Under the pieces are notes generated by a model, which saw nothing but the letters and a program-made list of their open reading frames with translations, was not told the DNA's origin and ran no database searches. 21,569 bases of DNA, from positions 1 through 21,569 of IMG/VR virus record IMGVR_UViG_3300046369_000917, one strand, 5' to 3'. Source of the stretch: a virus. The translations under genes and the position numbers were made by a program. Below are positions 7,823-15,317 of the stretch, piece by piece. The first letter of the stretch is position 1, and every line of letters begins with the position of its first letter.

Positions 7823-9215
7823 CTTTGAATATATCCTTCATTTGCGGAAATACATCTTGCCAATGTAATCCACGCTGTTTGTCACATAATTCTATAAATT
7901 CTTTCATTTCGGGTAAGCGTCTACTCCAGTCTTCACTTTCCATAAAACTAAGCATACCTTCTAGTCTTTTCTTACCATACGGAGCAGCTTCCCACATACT
8001 CTTTGTGACTTTGCCTTTGTGCCAACTAGGAACACCTAGTTCCCAGTTTTCTTCCCACCATGGATAGAACTCTTCATACTTTTTACGTACTTCTGCTTTA
8101 AACCATTCTGGCAGTACTTTAACATTCAAGTGCGGAGGATGGTAAACAAAGTGGTAGTTTATACCACCTGCACCAAACGGCCACATGTTTATTTTATTAA
8201 ACTTTTGCTCTAACTTCCATTTGATAAAGTCTGGCAAATAGTAAATGTTTAATGCTTGCACTGCACATGCAACTGTAACTTCTACGTTATTACTAGTCTG
8301 TGTATCTAAAATACGAAACACTTCTTCCTGACGTTTCCATTTGCTTGGATAACGTATATAATCATTCATTTCGTGTATGCTATCTACCGAGTAGTGAAAA
8401 CGCACCAGCTTGAATTCTTTCCATAGATCAAATAAATCATCTCTCCATTCAACTCCGTTTGAGTTGTAACGTAGTTCAAGGTCTTTTGCATAACCCATTT
8501 TAATTGCATGTTCAAGTATTTCATAGTGTTCCTCGATAATAAGACTTTCGCCGCCTGCAAAATATATCTGTTGCATACTTGGCATTTGCTCGTAAAACTG
8601 ATCCCAAAACACATCATTTTGTTTGTGCCAGTTATAACTACTGCCGTTGGTGCTACCTTTGTCTTGCCATTGCATTGTTTCTTTTAGAGATTCATTTTCA
8701 ACAGCAGGAAAAATCTTTTTGTAGTCTTTTATCCAACCACTACTATCATGCGGACTACACATTACACATGCCAACTGACATTTTGTTCCAAAACGCAAAT
8801 CAATATATGCTAGTTGTGGAGGCACTTCGCCGTCTTCGGTTGTGTTTGCTATCAAGTCATCTACATTAGTGCGTTGACTCCAATATGCAGTTTCCCACAT
8901 ACGTTTACTATTATGTCCTGCTTCTTCTTCTCTATAACACTTTAAACAACTAGGAGGCTTTTCGCCATTCATCATTTGCTTACGAACATTTTTCATGTAC
9001 TGACTATTCCAAGCAGTTTGAAAATCTGTTACATTTAAGTTGTTTGGCTTGCCATCATCTGTTTTAAGAATACCAACTTGTCCGCCATGTTCTTTGTCGT
9101 TGGTTGCGCCTACACTGCTGGCATTTGCAGTACAGCAAACTCGCATACTGCCGTCTGGTCTTGTGCTTAGATGTACCCACGGTAAGATACAAAATGTTTC
9201 TGATACTTTACTCAT
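7815..9215 (-). CDS. Twitch-domain radical SAM protein with GGES variant
   Basis: A 466-residue twitch radical SAM protein. Candidate auxiliary-cluster cysteines are C9 (FCILPWVHL), C27 and C28 (RVCCTA), then C90 and C93 (CLKC). The radical SAM motif CQLACVMC gives C146, C150 and C153. The SAM-binding turn is GGES (221-224) instead of GGEP, a conservative change at the proline. The C-terminal part has HLNVKVLPEWF and DKQRGLHWQDVFPQM. This is the only gene in the minus-strand run preceded by a real gap (27 bases). The sequence upstream of its ATG (GGAATAAATACGTT) has only a weak ribosome binding site. It may start a sub-group of genes, but no convincing promoter is visible. Confidence 0.92.
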   Translation of the reverse strand: MSKVSETFCILPWVHLSTRPDGSMRVCCTANASSVGATNDKEHGGQVGILKTDDGKPNNLNVTDFQTAWNSQYMKNVRKQMMNGEKPPSCLKCYREEEAGHNSKRMWETAYWSQRTNVDDLIANTTEDGEVPPQLAYIDLRFGTKCQLACVMCSPHDSSGWIKDYKKIFPAVENESLKETMQWQDKGSTNGSSYNWHKQNDVFWDQFYEQMPSMQQIYFAGGESLIIEEHYEILEHAIKMGYAKDLELRYNSNGVEWRDDLFDLWKEFKLVRFHYSVDSIHEMNDYIRYPSKWKRQEEVFRILDTQTSNNVEVTVACAVQALNIYYLPDFIKWKLEQKFNKINMWPFGAGGINYHFVYHPPHLNVKVLPEWFKAEVRKKYEEFYPWWEENWELGVPSWHKGKVTKSMWEAAPYGKKRLEGMLSFMESEDWSRRLPEMKEFIELCDKQRGLHWQDVFPQMKDIFKDV

Positions 9216-9242
9216 AACGTATTTATTCCATTAACTACGCAC

Positions 9243-10604
9243 TTAATTATTTTTTGTTTGATTCAAAAAATTCTGTGCTATTTTTTCAACTTTAATATAC
9301 TTGTCTCTTGTTAAACCCGGATTTCCATAAGGCATTGCAAAATCTCCAAATACATGTACAGTTGCCGGTATTCTACTTATTAAGTAGTCTTGCGCTCTGA
9401 CTCTGTCGATTAGTCCGTGAAACATAGAAGTAGGTTTGTAGTGATATACATTACTTAGCCACAATATTTTGTTTCCATCTATATCTAAAAAATCGTGTAT
9501 TTTATCTGCTTGGTCTGTTTGTTGTCTTACTAGTAAGTAATTTACTCTTTCAAATTTTACTTTTACTTTACTTCTAAATTCATTCCACCAACTGCACCAT
9601 TGTTCAAGGCTACCCCAATGCTGAATAAAGTCTTTTTCAAAGTCTCCAAAGTTTTCTGCAACAAAATTTCCATTATAAATTCTTGTATCTATACTACGAA
9701 TAAACTTTTCATAATCTTTACCATCCCATGTATCGTACAGTTGTTTCATAACATATAAACTAAATTTGTCATAGTCTGCAAACATAAGTTCAAAGTTATC
9801 AGCATATCCTATTTCGTGAATAGTTTTTAAATGATTGAGTCCTGCTGCTACTGTTACCATACGTGTTAAAGGCTGTTCATTTGTACATTTTTTTACAAAT
9901 CTTGGATCAGTGTTATTTGAGTCGGTGTTATAAACATAAAATTTACTTATATGTTGCTTGCTTGTAAGCTGAGCTAACTTGTCACCTGCATCATCAGTGT
10001 CTGGATACAAATAAAATTTACTCTTACGTACATAGTCATCAAAACTTCTTATTGTATATCCGTTAGATAAAATGTCATCTATAATCTTATAACCGGGTTT
10101 TACATTTATATACTCGTCTTTAAATACACTAGGCGCTATCCAATAAGGTGTGTATTCATCGTGATGGTTTTCTTCACTACGGGTTGGCTGAGTAAGTGTT
10201 ACTGTCTCTGAGTGTGAACTAAAATTACAATCGCTAATTTTGCTTAACTTTTTCATATTTAGATAGAATATTTGATCATGTAACTCTATATAACGCTGTT
10301 GCCTATCTAGAACATGCCCGACTAATATATCATCATCGACTAAAAAACTATCTAATGTTTCTAAGAATCTGCCGTCAACTTCTAAATCATTGCCTTTTGC
10401 AATACAAACAAGATGTTCTACATTATTATTTTTTGCATAATCTATTGCACTTTGATGAGAAGTAAATTGTTTTATGTTAGTTAGCCCTATTTGTGCGCCT
10501 AATTCTATCCACCAAAAGTCTGTAAGATTTTCGCTAACGCCTTTTACAATATCGTTATCTATTAATAAATGGTTATTAATCCATGCTACAAAAAATTTTC
10601 TCAT
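9243..10604 (-). CDS. Uncharacterised 453-residue protein, possibly glycosyltransferase-related
   Basis: The start is taken at the ATG at 10604 (MRKFFVAW) because it overlaps the preceding stop as ATGA. A longer frame from 10643 would run well into the preceding gene. The first 150 residues read as alpha/beta: VEHLVCIAKGNDLEVDG, then DDDILVGHVLD and ELHDQIFYLNMKKL. This pattern of GH-x-LD followed by LH-x-Q-x-F-x-LN resembles proteins annotated as glycosyltransferase-like in marine T4-type phages, from memory. The C-terminal half is Trp- and Tyr-rich and helical, with FYVYNTDSN and a GLNHLKTIHEIGYADN segment that appear related to the 249-1547 protein. No signal peptide or membrane segment is seen. 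It sits between radical SAM genes. Function uncertain. Confidence 0.85.
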   Translation of the reverse strand: MRKFFVAWINNHLLIDNDIVKGVSENLTDFWWIELGAQIGLTNIKQFTSHQSAIDYAKNNNVEHLVCIAKGNDLEVDGRFLETLDSFLVDDDILVGHVLDRQQRYIELHDQIFYLNMKKLSKISDCNFSSHSETVTLTQPTRSEENHHDEYTPYWIAPSVFKDEYINVKPGYKIIDDILSNGYTIRSFDDYVRKSKFYLYPDTDDAGDKLAQLTSKQHISKFYVYNTDSNNTDPRFVKKCTNEQPLTRMVTVAAGLNHLKTIHEIGYADNFELMFADYDKFSLYVMKQLYDTWDGKDYEKFIRSIDTRIYNGNFVAENFGDFEKDFIQHWGSLEQWCSWWNEFRSKVKVKFERVNYLLVRQQTDQADKIHDFLDIDGNKILWLSNVYHYKPTSMFHGLIDRVRAQDYLISRIPATVHVFGDFAMPYGNPGLTRDKYIKVEKIAQNFLNQTKNN

Positions 10605-11620
10605 ACCTTTGTTACCCTTTTCTTTGTGCATACATCTGCACACCTTTTAATTTTACCACACTTGCCTTCGCCGATGTCGTTATCAAAACTTTCAATCAAA
10701 TCATTTTGAAAAAATTGATGTTGTACAATATCATCTATGCTATTATGTAGTAAACTGTTAAATGTATCACCGTAATTTTTATTAATTCTAGATGTTAGAT
10801 GATCATACATATTATGACGCATAAAATATCCATTATGCAAAAAACAGCAAGGCCAAATTTTACTATCATAACTTAGAAAATACATTTCACGTTCTAAACT
10901 ATGACAGCTGATTGGCAACTTTTCTTTTTCGCTGTAGTCTTTAGGAGGCAGATCTATATTAGGAACTGGCCTGTTTGCTATTTTCTTTTTTACAATGCTA
11001 AGTTGTGTTTCTGTTTCGGTAATGTGAGATAAATCGTGGCGCTTATGAAAACTTTTAAAACCCATTTTATATGCAAGTTCTTCTGCTTCGTCAACTTGAT
11101 GTTCGTTCCACGGAAATATCAAGTATTGCCAAATAATCCTTGCACCAGTGTCTATAGCAGCTTGAGCATTTTCTATAATTTTGTTAAAATCAGTTTTTTG
11201 TCTGTAAATATGATTTGTACTAGAAAGTCCATCGATGCTAAAATGTAAACTATGATTTTCAAATTTCAACAATTCTTCTCCTACTTTTGTAAAGTATTCA
11301 GGAGAACGCAAACTTCCATTTGTGTGTATACTAGGTACTATTTTATTGTTAATGCTACTAGCTATAGATAGAAACTCTGTAAATTGAGGGTGCATCAACG
11401 GATCGTCAACTGTACCACAAAATTCTAAATCTGTTAGTGTACTCATTGTATCTGATTCAAGTAACTTTTTGTAGACTTCTAGTTGTACTATTTTCTTTTT
11501 TGGAATAATTTTTTTAGTTTCATTGTAATTAAATTGCTCTGTTCGATGACAACCTAAGCACAATGCATTACACATGCTTGAAAGTTCTAATTGTAGTATC
11601 TTGGCTTTGCCAAAATTCAT
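10601..11620 (-). CDS. Radical SAM/SPASM-like protein
   Basis: A 339-residue radical SAM protein with CNALCLGC (C17, C21, C24) close to the N-terminus. The GGEP position is occupied by FCGTVDDPLMH, so the glycine-rich turn is diverged (DDP instead of GDP). SIDGLSSTNHIYRQ and PWNEHQVDEAEELA are shared with the paralogues at 4094 and 11617. The C-terminal auxiliary-cluster candidates are C239, C258 and C259 (WPCCFLHNG), then C321, C327 and C331. It overlaps both flanking genes by 4 bases (ATGA), so translation is probably coupled. The expected chemistry is radical-based modification of an unknown substrate. Confidence 0.9.
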   Translation of the reverse strand: MNFGKAKILQLELSSMCNALCLGCHRTEQFNYNETKKIIPKKKIVQLEVYKKLLESDTMSTLTDLEFCGTVDDPLMHPQFTEFLSIASSINNKIVPSIHTNGSLRSPEYFTKVGEELLKFENHSLHFSIDGLSSTNHIYRQKTDFNKIIENAQAAIDTGARIIWQYLIFPWNEHQVDEAEELAYKMGFKSFHKRHDLSHITETETQLSIVKKKIANRPVPNIDLPPKDYSEKEKLPISCHSLEREMYFLSYDSKIWPCCFLHNGYFMRHNMYDHLTSRINKNYGDTFNSLLHNSIDDIVQHQFFQNDLIESFDNDIGEGKCGKIKRCADVCTKKRVTKV

Positions 11621-12702
11621 TTAAATTGCTCCGCAAATGGATCAAATTCAGTACCACATTTTTGCGCACATACACCTAGTTTACCATCTTTTACACTAGA
11701 TAAATTCCAGCTGTTTTGTATATCAGACAATAGTGTTCCATTCATTACATCTTGTAAATCGTTGTCAATAACGTCGATGCCTTCTTTACCTCCAGCACGA
11801 TCAATAAAATCCCAAACCTGTTCTACTCTTGGATCAGGATGCCACCATTTATACATACGCCCGGCTGTCCAACAACACGGCATCATTAGTCCTTCGGCAG
11901 TAATAAAGATATTACCTTCTGCTGCAACTTTACATTTAATTTTACAAGTATCATAGTAATCGGCCATGCTGCCGTATTCTTTTGTTAATTGCTTTTCTTT
12001 TAGCAATGCAAGATTTACATTTTCTATTTTTTTAGGCTTTGCTAAGTTTTGCGTATCTTCGCCTTTGCGATTTTTTGCTTGATGCGTTTCTTTACCTGTG
12101 AGTTTTGCAGTACTAAAGAATCTTCCGGTTTTTTTCTTAATAAATTTTTCGCAGCCCCATTTGTTAGCAAGTGCTTCTGCTTCGTCTACTTGATGTTCGT
12201 TATGCTGGAATATAATATAATCCCAACGAGCTCTGCCGCCGGCATTTATAAATGCTCGCATATTACGTTCTACATTATCCCAGACAACATTCTGCCTGTA
12301 TAAATGATTAGTGTCACTAAGACCATCCACGCTGAAAATAACAGCACCCATTCTACCAAAGACTTGGGCAAGTTCACTCCACCACGCTTCATCTTTTGCT
12401 CCTGCGTTTGTATTCATTGAGAGCCACATATTAGGATTGTGTTCTCTAAAGTAACGAAAAACTTCTAATGTGTCTTTAGCAACAATAGGATCGCCTAAGT
12501 TACCGCACATGAACATTGTTTTTAACTGTGCAATAAATTCGGGTTTAAAGATACGTTTGCAATCTTCTAAACTTAATTCTGCATTTGTAATATGAGGATT
12601 GTCTGCTCCGCCATTCATGTTTCTATCACACATAGGACATGCTGCTTGACATTTTTGTGTAATCTCTAAATGAACTGTTCTAACATCACTATAACTATAC
12701 AT
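11617..12702 (-). CDS. Radical SAM/SPASM-like protein
   Basis: A 361-residue radical SAM protein. The ATG at 12702 is chosen. A TTG at 12714 in the same frame would add four residues and overlap the preceding gene; it cannot be excluded. CQAACPMC near the N-terminus (C18, C22, C25) binds the SAM-cleaving cluster. MCGNLGDPIVA takes the place of GGEP and matches the GDP form of the 4094 paralogue. SVDGLSDTNHLYRQ and QHNEHQVDEAEALA are the shared core signatures. The C-terminal half has YDTCKIKC, MMPCCWTAGR and GVCAQKC, consistent with a SPASM-type auxiliary cluster. A Lys-rich insertion lies mid-protein (KKKTGRFF to KKIENVN). It overlaps the downstream gene by 4 bases. Confidence 0.9.
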   Translation of the reverse strand: MYSYSDVRTVHLEITQKCQAACPMCDRNMNGGADNPHITNAELSLEDCKRIFKPEFIAQLKTMFMCGNLGDPIVAKDTLEVFRYFREHNPNMWLSMNTNAGAKDEAWWSELAQVFGRMGAVIFSVDGLSDTNHLYRQNVVWDNVERNMRAFINAGGRARWDYIIFQHNEHQVDEAEALANKWGCEKFIKKKTGRFFSTAKLTGKETHQAKNRKGEDTQNLAKPKKIENVNLALLKEKQLTKEYGSMADYYDTCKIKCKVAAEGNIFITAEGLMMPCCWTAGRMYKWWHPDPRVEQVWDFIDRAGGKEGIDVIDNDLQDVMNGTLLSDIQNSWNLSSVKDGKLGVCAQKCGTEFDPFAEQFK

Positions 12703-12704
12703 TC

Positions 12705-13055
12705 CTAGTCCCAATACATTTTATTATTCTTTTGATAGAAGTATTCTTTTTCTAATTGTAACATATCATTATAGGTAAGTCTATGATGAAATGTACCGTA
12801 TCCTATACTTATACTAAAACGCACATACGGATCTAACTTACGCTCAGGTCTAGGTCCGTGTTTTTTATATTCAATAACTGCATAACCGCCTTCAAATTCA
12901 AACTCTATGCCAGTTTGCCAATTATCAATTATTTTTTCAAAGTCAGATATTGTAAATCTATAACCATTTACTAAAGTTTCATTTATCTTTACACTAACAT
13001 CTACTCGATTTTGATCTTTGAATAAATAAATTTTTAAAGGTTGTGTAAATTTCAT
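12705..13055 (-). CDS. Small uncharacterised protein (116 residues)
   Basis: No family is recognised. The 116-residue protein appears beta-rich in its first 95 residues, with alternating hydrophobic strands (LKIYLFK, VDVSVKIN, IEFEFEGGYAVIEY, VRFSISIGYGTF), and ends in a short helix rich in Tyr, Glu and Lys. It has no cysteine, no signal peptide and no membrane segment. It overlaps the preceding gene by 4 bases (ATGA) and ends 2 bases before the ATG of a SPASM-like radical SAM gene. This tight packing suggests it is made together with that enzyme, as a partner or structural protein. A virion-associated protein is also possible, because small beta proteins of this kind are common in phage structural regions. 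Confidence 0.8.
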   Translation of the reverse strand: MKFTQPLKIYLFKDQNRVDVSVKINETLVNGYRFTISDFEKIIDNWQTGIEFEFEGGYAVIEYKKHGPRPERKLDPYVRFSISIGYGTFHHRLTYNDMLQLEKEYFYQKNNKMYWD

Positions 13056-13276
13056 TCTATCACCAACTTTACCTTTTTGCCTGGGCCAGTTTGACTTGGC
13101 AAATCACCGTATTCCTCAATATACCATTTGATTACAGCTTTATACCATTGTTGACTATTATGGTGTGCTTGTTTATTAAATTGCCAAATATTATTATTTG
13201 TAGCCTGCATTGTACTCAGAGCTCTTGCACTTTCTTTTTGTAACTGTCTTAAACTTAATATTTCTAAATCTATCAT
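13052..13276 (-). CDS. Small uncharacterised protein (74 residues)
   Basis: A 74-residue protein of unknown function. The first 50 residues are predicted helical by composition (LEILSLRQLQKESARALSTMQATNN and following), with Gln, Asn and His enrichment. A WY-x-x-x-IKWYIEEYG segment follows, and the C-terminus is short and basic (GPGKKVKLVIE). There is no cysteine and no leader-like Gly-Gly site. It overlaps both neighbours by 4 bases (ATGA), so it is a real coupled gene despite its size. It could be a small structural protein, an adaptor, or a substrate of one of the neighbouring enzymes. Nothing in the sequence decides between these. Confidence 0.75.
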   Translation of the reverse strand: MIDLEILSLRQLQKESARALSTMQATNNNIWQFNKQAHHNSQQWYKAVIKWYIEEYGDLPSQTGPGKKVKLVIE

Positions 13277-14160
13277 GGACGTCCTATAACCATAAATCTT
13301 TTATATCCATATAATTCTTGTTCACCAGCGTATTCAAGTCGCTCCATTGGAAACTTTTTACACATATGATCTATACTATGTACGCAATTTACATGTTCTT
13401 CAACATCAAACAAGTTATTACTTTGAATAACAAACAATGGATCGCTTTCCATTGGTCTATGCACAAATTTTTGATACCACGTACTAGGCATGTGTTCGGC
13501 ACTTGTATTAAACACTAAACTTGGTTGTGTTTTTTCAAATATTTCTTTGTCAGTTGTATAATTTTTAACATTATAAGTACACCCTGTTCTGCTGATCCAT
13601 TCCATGTTTTTATCTAAATCGCTGCTACTTGCCATTGGTAGTTTCATTTCAACAGATTTTACTTTATAACCTTCAATACGCTGTGCATTAAAAATCTTAT
13701 CACTAATGTAACATGCTTCAGAATCAACATCAAACACTCTCATTTTATTATATTCTATAACTTGCTCAAGGAACAAACGTATCTGTCCGTACCATCCTCC
13801 GAGTACATACACAGTATCAAATTCTTTTTGTATTTTTGCAAGTTCTTCCATTGCCCATATTTTACTATTTACTTGCCCTCTACTAAATGCATCTTGTAGG
13901 AAAATAGGATTATAATTATTTCTATAATACTTGTCAAATATATCAAAAATATCGTTAGTTGTTTGTTTCTTTAAAAAATGTAAAAATTCTGCAATGTTAA
14001 GATCCAATGACAAATTTATCATATTGTCCTTTGAATACATCATTGATAAGAAAAAATCAACAAGCATTTTTGATTCTTTATCATTGACAAAATCAAAATA
14101 TTCTTGTAGGCCATGCAACCAACTTATATTATCTACTGCAATTTCATTATTTACATTCAT
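13273..14160 (-). CDS. Class I SAM-dependent methyltransferase-like protein
   Basis: The ATG at 14160 is preferred because AGGAG lies about 10 bases upstream; a TTG at 14166 would have poor spacing. The 295-residue protein has a helical N-terminal half. A Rossmann-type motif follows: VYVLGGWYGQ (GGWYG at 121-125) matches the glycine-rich SAM loop and VFDVDSEAC (about 143-150) the acidic end of strand 2. LVFNTSAEHM (about 216-224) would be the strand 4 active-site loop. Proteins of this type with a GGWYG motif occur in marine T4-like phages and are annotated as methyltransferases, from memory. The substrate is unknown; a sugar or other small molecule is plausible from the setting. It overlaps the preceding gene by 14 bases and the following one by 4. 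Confidence 0.7.
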   Translation of the reverse strand: MNVNNEIAVDNISWLHGLQEYFDFVNDKESKMLVDFFLSMMYSKDNMINLSLDLNIAEFLHFLKKQTTNDIFDIFDKYYRNNYNPIFLQDAFSRGQVNSKIWAMEELAKIQKEFDTVYVLGGWYGQIRLFLEQVIEYNKMRVFDVDSEACYISDKIFNAQRIEGYKVKSVEMKLPMASSSDLDKNMEWISRTGCTYNVKNYTTDKEIFEKTQPSLVFNTSAEHMPSTWYQKFVHRPMESDPLFVIQSNNLFDVEEHVNCVHSIDHMCKKFPMERLEYAGEQELYGYKRFMVIGRP

Positions 14161-15178
14161 TACCAAATCTCTCCTCTAACCAATCAAAGTCATTAATCTT
14201 TTTTAATTCTTCACTGTTGTGTTTACTACGAGCACCAAATACTGCTCCTGACTTTGCACCTTGGAATGCATAATCAGCAAAGTCTCCTGTACCTTTTGTA
14301 CACCAAGTAACAAGACGTTGTTGTGTTTCGTTATCTTTTTGTCTGTCTATTACACGACTACTTAGCTTTGCACATTCTCTAAATGCACTTTTCCATGTAT
14401 TAAAAGGATCAGTGTTAAATCCAGTAATGTTGCTTACTTTCATCATTGCTACAAATTTGTTACTGATACTTGTGGTCATATCAGGCTTACTTGTGTCCAT
14501 ATTAATTGTTTCTTCTCTTGGAAACAACTTTACTCCGCCGTATCCATATTCAAGACCGTTTACCGGGTTAATACTGCGCCAAACGTGTACTGCTTTACTA
14601 TTCCACCATTCAGGTACATAGTCAAAATTAAAGTTATCAACTATTTCAGCATCACCGTCAACTATCCAGACTCTGTCAGATGTACAAAGTTTTGCAGCTT
14701 CAATGTGTGCCTGGTGTATTCCTTTTACTCCATGTACCCGTTTAGCTCGTGGAAATCTTTCTAACAAATTTTGATAATTTTCATCTGCGTTTGGCTCTTG
14801 ATAGCTGATGAAAACTATATCACTTGTTTCACTTATTGGTGTGCTTGCAGAAATATCTGTAAACTTTTTGTTAATATAAAATCTAGCAGCAAGCTCTCCT
14901 GGCCCGTGATGGCTTCCTTTTGGCATAAGTGCAACACCGTCGTAATTTTTACCATTTAAAAATACGTGTGTATACTCTATATCAGCCGGCTTAGATGTGT
15001 ATGTAAAATCCCAATCATTATTGAGTTCTACTTCCGGATATACAATCCATAACATCTTTGTATTCGATTGTGCCTTTGCTGAAACAACGGATTCTGCCGT
15101 TTTAGCAATTATAAATTTTTGTTTTAACTTTAGGTACTGAGGATGATCATTTGATCCAATAAAATATATATCATACAT
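14147..15178 (-). CDS. Glycosyltransferase-like phage protein
   Basis: A 343-residue protein with IVFISYQEPNADENY, then RFPRAKRVHGVKGIHQAH, then RVWIVDGDAEIVDNF. The DGD at 174-176 fits the metal- and nucleotide-sugar-binding DxD of GT-A glycosyltransferases. I recall closely similar EPNADEN...VHGVKGIH proteins in T4-like cyanophages; their acceptor is unknown. An N-terminal stretch (MLWIVYPEVELNNDWDFTY) looks like a diverged copy of the DGD segment (VWIVDGDAEIVDNFNFDY), hinting at an internal duplication. It is the first gene of the 14-gene minus-strand run. The ATG has no ribosome binding site and falls at the predicted +1 of a TTGACA promoter, so it may be translated from a leaderless mRNA. 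Confidence 0.75.
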   Translation of the reverse strand: MYDIYFIGSNDHPQYLKLKQKFIIAKTAESVVSAKAQSNTKMLWIVYPEVELNNDWDFTYTSKPADIEYTHVFLNGKNYDGVALMPKGSHHGPGELAARFYINKKFTDISASTPISETSDIVFISYQEPNADENYQNLLERFPRAKRVHGVKGIHQAHIEAAKLCTSDRVWIVDGDAEIVDNFNFDYVPEWWNSKAVHVWRSINPVNGLEYGYGGVKLFPREETINMDTSKPDMTTSISNKFVAMMKVSNITGFNTDPFNTWKSAFRECAKLSSRVIDRQKDNETQQRLVTWCTKGTGDFADYAFQGAKSGAVFGARSKHNSEELKKINDFDWLEERFGNECK

Positions 15179-15184
15179 AAACTA

Positions 15185-15213
15185 ATTATTACACAGATCC
15201 GTGTTCCTGTCAA
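15185..15213 (-). promoter_or_regulatory. Sigma70-type promoter for the minus-strand run
   Basis: Read on the minus strand: TTGACA (15213-15208), 17 bases, AATAAT (15190-15185), 6 bases, then the ATG at 15178. The -35 is an exact consensus match and the -10 is partial. A TAATAA hexamer one base earlier gives 16-base spacing. The start codon sits where transcription would begin, with no Shine-Dalgarno sequence between. It would drive the run of 14 genes that starts with the glycosyltransferase-like gene. Confidence 0.5.
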
Positions 15214-15222
15214 CTATTTAAT

Positions 15223-15230
15223 GATAAATA
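15223..15230 (+). promoter_or_regulatory. Late-promoter-like GATAAATA
   Basis: GATAAATA differs by one base from the T4-type late promoter box TATAAATA. It lies in the only sizeable intergenic region, 87 bases upstream of the start at 15318, oriented toward the B12-type radical SAM and glycine-tetrad genes. A virion protein gene downstream makes late expression reasonable. One weak match in AT-rich sequence is not proof. Confidence 0.25.
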
Positions 15231-15233
15231 TTT

Positions 15234-15262
15234 TTTACATAATGATAAGCCTAGGATAATAT
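15234..15262 (+). promoter_or_regulatory. Possible sigma70-type promoter for the plus-strand genes
   Basis: TTTACA (15234-15239), 17 bases, TAATAT (15257-15262) on the plus strand, about 55 bases upstream of the ATG at 15318. The -35 matches the consensus at 5 of 6 positions and the -10 at 4 of 6. It would give a transcript with a leader of about 50 bases that contains the ribosome binding site of the radical SAM gene. In AT-rich DNA such matches arise easily, so confidence is modest. Confidence 0.3.
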
Positions 15263-15317
15263 TTAGGATTACATTCCAAGATCAAGTAGCAACTTTTGAT
15301 AAAGTTAAGGAAATTAT

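Noticed and set aside
9220-9227. AATAAATA on the minus strand before the 7815-9215 gene
   Set aside because: It lies only 4 bases before the ATG, in a 27-base gap of a tightly packed gene run, and no -35 match accompanies it. An AT-rich chance match is more likely.
10605-10643. Longer start for the 9243 gene giving an N-terminal MCRCMHKEKGNKG extension
   Set aside because: The extension is coded within the end of the preceding gene. The ATGA overlap at 10604 matches the usual junction type in this run.
12703-13276. A RiPP precursor peptide for the radical SAM enzymes
   Set aside because: The two small proteins lack a leader, Gly-Gly cleavage site, Cys-rich core or repeated core motif, so they were called only as unknown proteins.
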